Program-made: the position numbers and the translations under genes
Part shown: positions 34,183-45,300 of the stretch, in pieces
How the letters are laid out: every line of letters starts with the position of its first letter
Numbering within the stretch: position 1 is the stretch's first letter
From: Ascaphus truei
Taxonomy: Eukaryota; Chordata; Amphibia; Anura; Ascaphidae
Assembly (NCBI GenBank): GCA_036426205.1
Contig: CM071570.1
Span: forward strand, 75,439,771-75,503,770
Length of the DNA stretch: 64,000 bases
Reading direction: 5' to 3'
The notes under the pieces: generated by a model
Told to the model about the DNA's origin: nothing
Seen by the model: the letters and a program-made list of their open reading frames with translations, nothing else
Database searches by the model: none

Positions 34183-34317
34183 TTAACCCTTTCACTGCAC
34201 AAAGAGAAACCTGCTGCTGGCAGGAAAGGCGTTAATGGGTTTCATGACACTCGACTCATTGTCAGTTGTGCACACAGAGCATGAAATTAACACACACACT
34301 CGCTGTGAAAGGGTTAA
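34183..34317. mobile_element. piggyBac-type MITE flanked by TTAA
   Basis: TTAA at 34183-34186 and 34314-34317 flank inverted ends CCCTTTCACTGC and, reversed, CCCTTTCACAGC (11 of 12). TTAA target sites with CCCTTT-like termini are the hallmark of piggyBac elements. The 127-bp interior has no coding capacity, so it would be mobilised in trans. Confidence 0.65.
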
Positions 34318-34494
34318 ACAAAGACCGTGCTGGTTAGGACGCACACACCGCCATACTGGGAATTGCAGGGTGTAATGTTACAGAAAGTGTCTGCCACAGT
34401 TGGGCAGAGGGCAGGAAAGGTATCAGTTCCGGGAAGGGAGCGAGTCGGGATAATTTCAAAGAGGCACAGTATTGTTATACACAGAAAGGAGCAC
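34318..34494. other. no gene seen
   Basis: The phrases GGGAAGGGAGCGAGTCGGGATAATTTCA and GTATTGTTATACACAGAA resemble 18425-18480, next to the inverted PLE pair, so part of the flank of that repeat family is present again just before PLE-derived DNA. Confidence 0.45.
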
Positions 34495-34960
34495 AATATA
34501 TATATATTATAGTATATATATATTCTATATATGATAATAGATAGTATACATATAATATACATACTTATATACATTACATATACATATACATATAACATAC
34601 AAATATACATACAATATCACATACATACATATATACATACATACATATATACATACAGGTAACATTATACATACATACAAAATAACATTACATACATATA
34701 TTACATACATACATATATACCATACATGACATAATATACATACATTAACATATACATCCATACATATTATACATAGCATACATATATACATACATACAAT
34801 ATATTAAATACGAAACATATATACATACATACAGACATACATGACAAAATAAATACATATATATCACATATTAAATATACACTATACAGTATACATATAC
34901 ATAGACATATACATATACATAGTACTATATATTAAGATATATATATATATATCTAGAGTG
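34495..34960. repeat. compound (TA)n / (CATA)n microsatellite
   Basis: ACATACATATATACATACAT-type sequence for over 400 bp, with interruptions. Confidence 0.92.
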
Positions 34961-35038
34961 AAAAAAATCATGGCACTACAATAAGAAATTCAATAATGAA
35001 TAGGTGCAATGTCCCATATAAATAATAAAAGGATACAT

Positions 35039-35241
35039 ACCGCATAGCAGCAAAAAGGGAGACAGCACTCAGGGAATTGGAAAATAAATGTATTAAAATA
35101 CAGCACATAACTCCAAAAAGAGTGTCAATCCCTGAGGAGACCCCCCCGTGGGATCGAACGTTGAGTTATGTGCTTGTATTTGTAATACGCGCATTTATTT
35201 CATTCAACCTGAGATGCGGTCTCTTTTGCTGCTATGCGGTA
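35039..35241. repeat. inverted repeat enclosing a hammerhead-like motif
   Basis: Arm ACCGCATAGCAGCAAAAAGG...AAATGTATT...CAGCACATAACTC (35039-35113) faces GAGTTATGTGCTTG...GCATTTATTT...TTGCTGCTATGCGGT (35164-35241). The loop holds the ribozyme-like motif at 35132-35162. The arms differ by several indels. Same design as 47053-47655. Confidence 0.75.
35132..35162 (+). ncRNA. hammerhead-like motif in the loop
   Basis: Core CTGAGGA (35132-35138) fits CUGANGA exactly. Stem II runs GACCC...GGGATC. GAACGTT follows where GAAACGTT would be expected, so one A is missing (mutation or homopolymer error). The inverted arms CATAACTC and GAGTTATG could serve as an extended, bulged stem I. Confidence 0.55.
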
Positions 35242-35318
35242 ATGTGATTATACTATGATACACATAGAAGAATATACTACATATAGATTATACATATCAA
35301 TATATTATTTAATATATA

Positions 35319-35352
<34 letters not shown>

Positions 35353-35453
35353 CATAATTATAATATATATTATATATAGATAGATATGACATATATAAAA
35401 TAAATAGATGATAACCGTACCATTCTGTGGCTAACAAAATGCTTTTATTTGTG

Positions 35454-35488
35454 CGAGCTTTCGAGATACACTGATCTCTTCTTCCGGC
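35454..35488 (-). ncRNA. hammerhead-like motif at the PLE 3' end
   Basis: Minus strand CGGAAGA (35480-35486), extra A, stem II GAGAT/ATCTC, GAA, AGCT, C. It is the in-place version, behind the ORF, of the motifs at 18577 and 19011. Confidence 0.55.
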
Positions 35489-35924
35489 GATGTTACAATG
35501 AATGAAGCAAGCAAAGGGTATACTTAAAAACAGCGTCTCTTGGAATGTTATCTGTGCTTGTCCCTCCCCCGTGTGTGGATGTGATTTATGGCTAGAGGTG
35601 TTAAATGGTTCCTGAAAGTTAGTGATGTAAGTGTGTGTGTATCTGTGTGAATATAAATGAATGGAGAGCCCACAGTGTATACAGTGCTTAACAAAAGTTG
35701 TGTGTGGAGTGGGAGTTAATATAAATGGTGTGGGTAGGTGTGGAAATGTGAGAGATTGTAGCATAACTAAAAGTGTGTGTGGATACTATGTGGTCCCTAT
35801 TGGTGTATAGGGATGGAAAAACAAGGAGTATTAGTATGTGTAAGAGACAGCTGTGTGTGCATACCTATAGCACAGTATGTACAGACATGGCCTTTAGCAG
35901 TCATGGGAAGAGAGTTCACTTGTG

Positions 35925-37971
35925 TCAGTAATGACTCATAAAATTTAGATCTCTGTTTAGGCCACCGCTAAGTGTCCCAAACAGTTGCATAAATTTGTAT
36001 TCATGCAACCGTCCCTCTTTTGGTGTTTTAAGATTACCTATGAGTATGGCAACCCTCAGATCGTTCATCTTATGGCCAGAGTCAGAGAAATGTTCGCCGA
36101 CAGGACCGTCTCTTGTTCTGCGCGTGATGCTGTGGCGATGCAGGTTCATTCTCTTGTTTAGCCCTTGTCCTGTCTCACCTATGTAGTAGCAGCCCCCTGG
36201 GCATTTCATGCACATGATGAGGTACACGACATTGCTGGAGGAACAGGTGAACCTTCCTCTGATTTTGTATTCCCGATTCCTGTGTGGTTTTTATATTGTC
36301 TCCGCTGTGTAGAGCATTGCGCAGATTTTGCATCTTGCGTCCTGGCATGGTTTCGTCCCGCATTCAGTTGTACTGCTGAATACTTTACTCCTCACCATAA
36401 TATTCTTGAGATTATGAGGTTGTCGGTATGATAATAACGGTGCTTCAGGGAAGACCTGTTGCAGTCTTGTATCTTCCTGGAGGATGGGTTGTGGTTCCCC
36501 GGCGATCTTGCGTAGGGCTCCAAGGTGTGGGTTATATGTGACCACCAAAGGTACCCTGTCGCTTGTCTCTTTCTGTTTGTATTCAAGGAGATCACTTCTT
36601 GGTATTCTGGTGGCTTTTTGAATCTGCTGGTCTACAATTCTGTGGTTATATCCACGGTTTATAAAATCTGATCTCAAGGCTTTAATCCGCTGGTCTCTGT
36701 CTGCTGTGTCGGAGCATATCCGGTTGTATCGTATGGCTTGACTGTAGATGGTTGCATGTTTTATGTGTGTCGGGTGGAAGCTGTTGTCCCTCAAATAGCT
36801 GGCTCTGTCTGTAGGTTTGCGGTATACAGAAGTCTGTAGTTGGTTGTTCTTTATAGTAATGGTGGTGTCTAGGAAATGTACTTTGTCCGGGGAATGGGTG
36901 CGTTTGAGGTTGATGGTTGGGTGGAACATATTGAAGTTGTCATAGAACTGTATGAGGTCCTGTTCGCCAGAGGTCCAAATCAGGAGGATGTCATCGATGT
37001 AGCGAATGTATGTAAGGGGTTTCAAGTGACAGGTGGAAAGAAAGTCACTTTCCAGTTTTGCGCAGAACAGATTGGCATACTGTGGCGCCATACGAGTACC
37101 CATAGCGGTCCCGGTTGTCTGGAGGTATGTGTCATTTCCAAATGTGAAGTAGTTATGGGTCAGAATAAATTCGATGCATTTAGTCACTGTCTCTGTGAGT
37201 GGCTCCTGCGGTCCCAGAAAGTATCTGCAGGCTGAAATCCCATCCTCGTGGGGGATGTTTGTATAAAGTGACTCTACATCCTAGGTGGGCAACCTATTTT
37301 TCAATGTAGCCACTTGTGTGGCAAATGAGAAGTGAAAATAGCCACACCATGTAAAATTTGAGAAATAAAGCTACTTAAACGAACATTTAAAACAACACGC
37401 ACTGTTTGAACAAGTTCATTCAAAACATGTACACTTTGACTACTCAGTCACAACTGCTTGAGACGCAAATGATGACAATTCTTCAAATTGAAAATGCAAG
37501 ACAAGTTAATGCGAAGTTGTAGTGTTCCTGTTGGGAGGGGGCCAATAGCATTCAGTTTGTTTAGCAGGTCGGTGGTGTCCTGGATATAGCTGGGTGTGTT
37601 CCTGACAAGTGGTTTTAGAATGCCCTCCACCCAGCCAGAAATATTCTCAGTCAGTGTGCCAGATCCAAAGATAATAGTGCGCCCAGGGTTACCCTCTTTG
37701 TGAATTTTAGGGAGCATGTAGAATGTGCCAGATTTTGGGTTAGTTGGTATCAAGTCCAGAATTTGTTCTCTTGTGTGGATCGGGAGTGTTTTAATGATCC
37801 TGTTGAGTTCTCTCATGTATTTTTTAGTTGGATCCTCCTGCAGTTGGGTGTAGTACTTTGCATCAGAGAGTTGCCTGTGTGCTTCCCGCAGGAAGTCTGT
37901 GTTGTTCATTATGACCACTGCTCCTCCCTTGTCCGCAGGTTTGATTGTTATGTTGTGGTTGGCCTTTAGCG

Positions 37972-37974
<3 letters not shown>
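35925..37974 (-). pseudogene. PLE copy 1 reverse transcriptase and GIY-YIG endonuclease
   Basis: Penelope-like RTs prime reverse transcription at a DNA nick, and the GIY-YIG domain makes the nick. From the N side: KYYTQLQEDPTKKYMREL and YMLPKIHKEGNPGR (RT fingers, 37448-37918), then an insertion; LYTNIPHED, TGTAMGTRMAPQYANLF and the catalytic RYIDDILLIW (palm, about 36960-37280); KVHFLDTTI and SVYRKPTDRASYL (thumb side); CxxxxC-type cysteines GTKPCQDARCKICAML (about 36310); CPGGCYYIGETGQG (GIY-YIG, 36162-36204) and HRHSI. Defects are loss of the N-terminal end, the insertion at 37281-37517, and one in-frame stop at 36288-36290 where copy 2 has glutamine. Otherwise the last 420 codons are open, so decay is recent compared with other copies in the window. 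Confidence 0.9.
37281..37517. mobile_element. 237-bp insertion in PLE copy 1
   Basis: Copy 2 is continuous here (codons reading LPTGT then SLYTNIP), so about 237 bp are extra in copy 1. The insertion begins near CTAGGTGGGCAACC, which resembles the GGTGGGCAACC start of some hAT elements. The other end shows no matching inverted repeat, so the type is uncertain. Confidence 0.6.
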
Positions 37975-38007
<33 letters not shown>

Positions 38008-38228
38008 AAAACACAGAAAAAACAGGCGCACTCATAGCGTAAAATTGTATAACAATAAATTTATGGAGTAAGGGATAAAAATGCACACTCACAAACAAAG
38101 CTGAAAAAAATGCGTTTTTGAGTACAACTCAGCCCGTTCAGATGCAGGAACCCAAGGAGGAGGACTTCGGTGTGATGTCCACGGTGTGTCTTGCCACAAT
38201 AGCCCCTCTAGGTCCTGGCAGGGACCGA
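37975..38228. repeat. (TA)n tract and an unclassified PLE-tail-like segment
   Basis: (TA)n at 37975-38005, then CAGAAAAAACAGGCGCACTC and AACAATAAATTTATGG, which look like an antisense version of the GCGC.../AATAAA tails behind ribozymes elsewhere. It joins copy 2 at 38228/38229 and replaces that copy's last codons. Confidence 0.5.
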
Positions 38229-40776
38229 GTTTTAAGATTACCTTTGAGTATGGCAACCCTCAGATCGTTCATCTTATGGCCAGAGTCAGAGAAATGTTCG
38301 CCAACAGGACTGTCTCTTGTTCCGCGCATGATGCTGTGGCGATGCAGGTTCATTCTCTTGTTTAGCCCCTGTCCTGTCTCACCTATGTAGTAGCAGCCCC
38401 CTGGGCATTTCATGCACATGATGAGGTACACGACATTGCTGGAGGAACAGGTGAACCTTCCTCTGATTTTGTATTCCCGATTCCTGTGTGGTATTTGTAT
38501 TGTGTCCGCTGTGTAGAGCATTGCGCAGGTTTTGCATCTTGGGTCCTGGCATGGTTTCGTCCCGCATTCAGTTGTACTGCTGAATACTTTACTCCTCACC
38601 ATAATATTCTTGAGATTATGGGGTTGTCTGTATGATAATAAGGGTGCTTCAGGGAAGACCTGTTGCAGTCTTGTGTCTTCCTGGAGGATGGGTTGTAGTT
38701 TCCTGGTGATCTTGCGTAGGGCTCCTAGGTGTGGGTTATATGTGACCACCAAAGGTACCCTGTCGCTTGTCTCCTTCTGTTTGTATTCAAGGAGATCACT
38801 TCTTGGTATTCTGGTGGCTTTGTGAATTTGCTGGTCTACAATTCTGTGGTTATATCCACGGTTTATAAAATCTGATCTCAAGGCTTTAATCCGCTGGTCT
38901 CTGTCTGCTGTGTCGGAGCATATCCGGTTGTATCGTATGGCTTGACTGTAGATGGTTGCATGTTTGGTGTGTGTCGGGTGGAATCTGTTGTCCCTCAAAT
39001 AGCTGGCTCTGTCTGTAGGTTTGCGGTATACAGAAGTCTGTAGTTGGTTGTTCTTTATAGTAATGGTGGTATCTAAGAAATGTACTTCATCCGGGGAATG
39101 GGTGAGTTTGAGGTTGATGGTCGGGTGGAACGTATTGAAGTTGTCATAGAACTGTAGGAGGTCCTGTTCGCCAGAGGTTCAAATCAGGAGGATGTCATCG
39201 ATGTAGCAAAGATATGTAAGGGGTTTCAAGTGACAGGTGGAAAGAAAGTCACTTTCCAGTTTTGCACAGAACAGATTGGCATACTGTGGCGCCATCCGAG
39301 TACCCATAGCGGTCCCGGTTGTCTGGAGGTATGTGTCATTTCCAAATGTGAAGTAGTTATGGGTCAGAATAAATTTGATGCATTTAGTCACTGTCTCTGT
39401 GAGTGGCTCCTGCGGTCCCAGAAAGTATCTGTAGGCTGAAATCCCATCCTCGTGGGGGATGTTTGTATAAAGTGACTCTACATCATAGTTGCTAGTAGTG
39501 TTCCTGTTGGGAGGGGGCCAATGGCATTCAGTTTGTTTAGCAGGTGGTATCCTGGATATAGCTGGGTGTGTTCCTGACAAGTGTTTTTAGAATGCCCTCC
39601 TCCCAGCCAGAAATATTCTCGGTAAGTGTGCCAGATCCAGAGATAATAGGGCGCCCAGGGTTACCCTCTTTGCGAATTTTAGGGAGCATGTAGAATGTGC
39701 CAGGTTTTGGGTTAGCTGGTATCAGGTCCAGAATTTGTTCTCTTCTGCGGATTGGGAGTGTTTTAATGATCCTGCTGAGTTCTCTCATGTATTTTTTAGT
39801 TGGATCCTCCTGCAGCTGGGTGTAATACTTTGAATCAGAGAGTTGCCTGTGTGCTTCCCGCAGGTAGTCTGTGGTGTTCATTATGACCACTGCTCCTCCC
39901 TTGTCCGCAGGTTTGATTGTTATGTTGTGGTTGGCCTTTAGCGATTCTATGGCTCTCCTCTCCATCCGTGTCAGATTATATGTTTGTTTCCTTACTTTGT
40001 CCAGGATGGTGGTTTTGGCGCTGTGTCTGAAGCTTTCAATGTACCGGTCCATTGTGGGGTTGCACCCAGTTTGTGGGATCCAGTTGGATTTTTGCTTCTC
40101 TCTCCTCATATGCAGCGGCACTCCTTCTGCAGTGTTGGCATAATCTTGGTTGTGTCTGTTGTGGAAGAACTCCTTAAGACGCAGCCTTCTGAAGAATTCT
40201 TCCAGGTCACTGCACAGCTCAATCTTGTCCATAGGCTTGGTAGGGCAGAATGTGAGACCCTTTGATAATACTGAGGACTCTGCTTGATTAGGTGTGTAGT
40301 CTGAGAGGTTAACAGTGCAGTCCTACTATTGGTGACGGTCAATGTTTGTATTATTAGTTGTTGTGCTGACTGCAGCAGTGTGTCTCATTCTTAGCCTCAG
40401 TCTGTGCAATTTCTTTTCCTTATTGCTAATTAGACCCTTCAGGAGTTTTTCATGGAATGTTTGGAGTCCTCTCCATGTGTCTGTGTGTATTTCTCCTGTC
40501 TCCAGGATGCAGTCTATCATCTCTTTTGTCTTTCTCCTGTTGCTGTAACAGATGCTGATCAGATGGTTCCTTAATCTTTCTGAGTTCCTGGTGCAGTTGT
40601 TGGGAGAATTTTGTGTTGTATGTGTTGGCAAGTGGGTTTTTGAGGATGAGTCCTTTCGGGATCAGATGCTCCTTTTTGCATTTGCTGAGGAAGATGATAT
40701 CGGTGTCTAGTTGTGCCTGTTTTTTCAGTAAATCCTTTAGCTTCATTTGAGTGCGGTACAATGTGGTATCTTCCAT
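38229..40776 (-). pseudogene. PLE copy 2 reverse transcriptase and GIY-YIG endonuclease
   Basis: The chain starts at MEDTTLYRTQMKLKDLLKK (40776), a leucine- and lysine-rich N-terminal region, continues with MDKIELCSDLEEFFRRLRLK (40232), IKPADKGGAVVIM and YMLPKIRKEGNPGRPI (RT fingers), LYTNIPHEDG, GTAMGTRMAPQYANLF, CYIDDILLI (palm), KPTDRASYL, GTKPCQDPRCKTCAML and CPGGCYYIGETGQG (38366-38408). Lesions are a frameshift near 40580, another between 40232 and 40326, a 4-nt deletion near 39543 relative to copy 1, a TGA replacing Trp right after the YIDD motif (about 39178), and a C-terminus replaced by unrelated codons at 38228. No active protein is expected. Together the two copies define the whole family ORF. 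Confidence 0.9.
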
Positions 40777-40849
40777 ATTTTCATGTAGAGGTATCAGTAC
40801 CGTGTTAGCCGAGCTTCAATAATCAAAAAATAAATAGATGATATCGGTC
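38229..40849 (-). mobile_element. Penelope-like element copy 2, nearly full length
   Basis: The minus-strand element reaches further 5' than copy 1, to an outer module (40786-40849) with the GTTAGCC box also found at 19194. It lacks its own 3' end beyond 38229. DNA identity to copy 1 over the shared part is high by eye (a few changes per 100 bp). Confidence 0.9.
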
Positions 40850-41215
40850 TGTAGCCATGAGGGCTGACTGGCCTCTCTCACTCCCAGCAGGGAGAAGAGG
40901 CACTCACTCCCACTCGTTGGGAAGGAGGGGAACAGACTGACTAAATTTAGCACTGCCTCTCTGAGTAACCAGAAGGGGGGGGCACTCAAGGTCTGTACCT
41001 ATACCTGATAGGCTATATGCAGGCCATGAGTCCTCACCACACTTTAGTCACTCAGAGAGGAGCATGAGGGGGGTCAAAAGCTCACAGGATGGCCTGTCAC
41101 AGCCTAGTCTGCTAAGGACTTATGTGACAGGGGGAACAGAGATGCAGAGTAGACTAACCATGTTACATTTGTATGAATAAAGCACAGTGAATTCAAATCC
41201 CTTTCTTCTGGTGCT
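40850..41215 (+). mobile_element. LTR-like segment
   Basis: Starts TGTAGCCATGAGG exactly where the PLE stops and has AATAAA at 41176-41181 about 40 bp before a GGTGCTGGCTGTAATG end. The layout suits an LTR, but no matching CA end or target duplication was established. Confidence 0.3.
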
Positions 41216-44200
41216 GGCTGTAATGTTTGATATCAGCAGAAACCCATTAAAAATACATGTCAGGGGGCCCCAAAGACTATGGCCCTATTGAGCTGTATGA
41301 TATTTGTCTAACATACTGTCGCAGCCCCTTTTATTCTGCAACATCACCGCATTTTTCCTGGATTTTTTTTCAAATGCTACGCACTTCACCGGGTGCATGC
41401 CGCATTCATGCCGCATTCTCAGCCGCGGTTCATGCGCGGTTTATGCGTGGTTGATGCGTTTATTGAGAATGGTTCGGATTTAATAGGTTGCAATTCTTCA
41501 CATGTCTGCCAGATGGCAGATATTCATGATTTGTAATGTGCATGCACTTCAGTAATGTGTTGACTTGCAGGTGTTTCGTTTAAAAAAGATACCACTGTGG
41601 GCTATTGTAAATTGGCCTTGGGACGGATTAAGAACACAATGGCAAGCTTCAGAAAATGAATGACTCTGTGGAGGTGTCTGTCGATAAGAGTTTCAAATCC
41701 TTGAGCGAGGCTTGTGTGTGTGCGTTGGGGAGGGGGGTACAGGGTACAGCTGCATTAAGTTCAAAGATAATGACATACTTTAATTTCAAAAGGCAGTTCA
41801 TCATAATAATATTATCCCTACACTCCCAAATACAGTACATAAAAAGCACACAAATCAACCATGTGCAGTCAAACGCACAGGGTCGCAGTCAAAAGCTACA
41901 GCACAAATTGACTATCGTAATATCAAGATGGTTTTTGCAGGCTTGTGGAGAAAATAAACATAAAAAAATGAGGAGAAAATTTGTTTTTGTTTTGTTTTGG
42001 TCACTCACTCAAGCAAGCAGTGGTGGGTGAAGTTACAGGCGCATGCGCAGTAATCAACTGCTGTCAAGCAGGAATGTGATTGAAACCAGAAAGACACACG
42101 TTCAAAGGAATGGTGTGGGAGAGATGTACTGCACTGTAGATAAGATAATAAGTTGAAATACCCTGCAGTGCAGTAAATTATCCTGTGTGTGTGCGGGGGC
42201 GAGTGAGAGTAGAGCGCTGTACAGTATATGCCGAAATGTGACACTGTTACAGTACTGTACACGCCTATGCGTTTCAACAATTTTCAAATGAGACATACAG
42301 CACTGTAAATGCATGTATACAGTAAATATGCAAATTTACAATTACTGCGCGCGCACACGCAGACTGTGTACTGACGTAGGTTGAACTGCTAAGGTATAAG
42401 ACTTCCAACGCAACAGCTCGCGAACGCCCCCTTGAGTTTTTAGATGGTTTTGCAGTATTGCAGACAGCGATAATAAAATGCTAATATCACGAGCGCCAAA
42501 ATAACGCAATTCACTCCGGACCAAAAAAACAAAAAACGCATCTGCCCGAGATTATCAGAGCGCCGCGGATACAGCCGCATTAGAATAAAGGCGGCCGCCA
42601 CTGTAAATGACTCTGTTTCTCTGTAATGGTGGGCATCTGCCTTCAATAGTGTATAAGTTACTCCCCACAAAAAGGGCTAAGGATGTTCAGACTTTGAATA
42701 TATAGTACCAATAATAGATGAAATCCAGTTGGGACAGCTAGTCTGTCCATTTGTCATAGAATGTGGTTAATGGTTAATTAGGTTGATGACTTTCAAGCTT
42801 TAAAACAGCATTGAAGATCGGGAAGGATGTACATTGCTACTGTTCATTCTGCACCTTAGACACATTGACATCTTAGTGTCAACTGTCCACTCTTGTTGTA
42901 ATACAGCTACAGAAACAAAATGAAGAATGAAAACATTAATCAAAACACTAAATAAACAAAACATATGATGTTAAGGTGGCTTTGCCATTAGGTAAAATAA
43001 AAACAATATTTGTAGAAGAAATGTGAATAAAAAATGTTTTCGCCTCTGTAGTGAACTTACTTTGCTTTTATGCTTTTCTGTTTTTTTATGATTAGTCATT
43101 ACATTCAAGTATTATTCATCCTAATACTTGCACCTATTATGATATTATCATTATACTGACTCTAGCACAGAATCAGCAAAGCAATTTTGAGTCTGAGTTT
43201 GTGGAGCAAACAAGCGTGAAATGCATACTTTTTTTTCATCATTACAAAATCACTTTCGTATTGATGCAGAATGGTAATCAATAAAATACCGGTGTCGAAA
43301 ATGTTTCTGAGGTGACTCCCTGGAAGGCAACATATTTGACTAACAATTAATAACTGTTCAAGGTAACCTTAGGAGCCTTTTGTGGATTTTTAAGATACAG
43401 TACTATAAATATTAAGGAATTTCAAAAGAATGTTGTAGTGTATTCATGGGTCACTAAGATTTTTTTACAATATAAATAATAAAGCTTTTCACTGATGGAT
43501 GTACTATACTTTTTAGATCACGTTGAGCTCCTTTATGTCATTTATTGTACCCAACAATGACAAATTATTGGTGTTCCAATATAACATAACATAATAACTA
43601 TTGAGGTTGAAATATGGACATATGTCCATCGAGTTTAACCTTTAACTTAATGCCAAACTTAGTGAGATATTTATATTGATCCAAATAAAAATGCCAGTGC
43701 AACTTTTGCCACTTATGTTTCACATAGGGATCAAAATAAATGCCCCCTATATATAGTAAATTGCAATCAAATCGCTCATTGTATCAATAATTTGCCTATG
43801 ATTTAGATTGATTGACATATCCCGGAATACATTATTTTTATCCAGTCATTTCTGGGGCTCTATATTAAAGCCTTCAGGGTGAATAGCTTATATTGCAGAA
43901 TCCACAATTTGATAAGCTTGGTGCACTGTACAATAGTATGTACAGTATGTCTAAGCAAGTTGGCCAAGTGTGGATCAAGTGTCAGCCTTAAATGTTAATA
44001 CTTTGTTATGTTGTAAGTAGCAGAGTGATTAACAATGTCTGTGCCTTGTAGCAGCTTCCTAGGTTTTTTTTTTATAATAGACTGTGATACAGGCAAATTG
44101 CCTTATAACCTGTTTATTAACTGTAATAACCTACCTACCTATAACATTAGTGCTTGGCTGAGGTATCCATTCTGCAACTCGCCTGGACTCTGATCTGAGG

Positions 44201-44329
44201 GGTTCCCAAAAGATGGCTGCAGTCTCTAGAGTAGAGACTTGTAAATCATGTGAGACTGCTAGTGCCCATATTTAATATGCTGCCTTTACTACTTGCATTT
44301 ACATTTACTACATATAGGCCGGATACATA
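41216..44329. other. no gene seen; unique AT-rich sequence with two CG-bearing repeat-like patches
   Basis: The patch at 41380-41460 has repeated TGCCGCATTCA / GCGGTTCATGCGCGG words. The patch at 42340-42600 has GCGCGCGCACACGC and GAGCGCCGCGGA. Both could be worn DNA elements. At 43585-43650, ATTGAGGTTGAAATATGGAC then TCCATCGAGTTTAACC is a short diverged copy of the start of the repeat at 62690. No coding motif was found. Confidence 0.4.
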
Positions 44330-45300
44330 TCACACCCTGCAAAAAAAACAAACGTGCCTTATTACCACAATTTTAGTATGGAAGTCATCAATAATTTAAT
44401 GGGTGTGATATTTGACGTATAGTTGCGATGCGGGAATTAATGCGACCAGGTTTACTACCGCATTAATAATATTTCTATCACAGGCTTCTGTAATATCTAT
44501 AATTACAGAACCCTATGTAGAAATAACATTAACCTGTTTGATGTCCATGCCACAGGCATCAAGCGGGTTAAAATACAAAACAAATACACTACCTAACCTC
44601 CTTGGCTACCTCCCCCAACCCAGCAAGGCCTAACCATATACCTCGGGGCAACAAACCTAACCCTCCACCTTGGACTACTCGCCAATAGACCTATTAGCCA
44701 AAAAACTACATTTAAAACATAAAGCCATTGATTGTCACTGTGGTTATCTAGGTTCTCTCAATGGGAGTCTAGATAGCCAAATTGGCAATCAATTCTGACG
44801 TGTATTACAACTACGATTACTTACCACAGGGCCGTCTTAACAGCATTATAGGCCCCCAGGCAAAGCAGTGCACTGGGCCCTGCAAAATTTCTCTCGCGAA
44901 TGCAGACATGCCAAATCTCCGCTACAAGTCATAATTTTTCTCCTTCTGTCGAGTTGGCGGGAGATTTGAATTTTGAGGCGGGTGATCGGAAAATTAGTGT
45001 TAAATTCTGGTCTTTGCATAGATTAGCATGGGCCCCTATGCTCTTGGGGCCCCCGGGCAACTGCCCAGCGTGCCCATACATTAAGACTGCACTGCTTACC
45101 ACAGCCGTGAAGAAGGTTATCTTCATCTTCAATGTTGAAATCTCCCCCATCGCAACCATAAAAAAACAATCCAAAGCCGATGGCTAGCAAAAAAAAAAAC
45201 CCTACCCAAAACCAGAGACAATAAATCCAAATACCGAGGTGCGTAGGGTATGAGGTTAACCCCTTGTTTACTTTAGCGGTTAGTAAAGCATTGCATGGAA
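44330..45300. mobile_element. fold-back element fragment with nested MITE
   Basis: Palindromic patches such as AACCTGTTTGATGTCCATGC/CACAGGCATCAAGCGGGTT, GGTTATCTAGGTTCTCTCA and a partial TTAACCCC hairpin (45255-45290) are in the style of the other fold-back elements. Ends were not located. Confidence 0.4.
44827..45094. mobile_element. 268-bp MITE with 7-bp flanking repeat
   Basis: The termini CAGGGCCGTCTTAA and, reversed, CAGTGCAGTCTTAA pair over 12 of 14 bases. CTTACCA directly flanks both sides (44820-44826, 45095-45101). GGGGCCC-rich subterminal parts are inverted too. CAG...CTG termini suggest hAT, although the duplication reads as 7 rather than 8 bp. Confidence 0.7.

Larger units (their letters stand above)
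35400..37974 (-). mobile_element. Penelope-like element copy 1, 5'-truncated
   Basis: A minus-strand retroelement: RT fragment from 37974, GIY-YIG endonuclease, then a 3' region (35400-35924) whose end matches 18527-18805. It is cut at its 5' side by a (TA)n tract at 37975 and carries a 237-bp insertion. The type (GIY-YIG containing, vertebrate) fits the Neptune/Poseidon groups of PLEs; I could not resolve which. It lies 254 bp from copy 2 in the same orientation, a partial-tandem layout often seen for this class. Confidence 0.9.
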
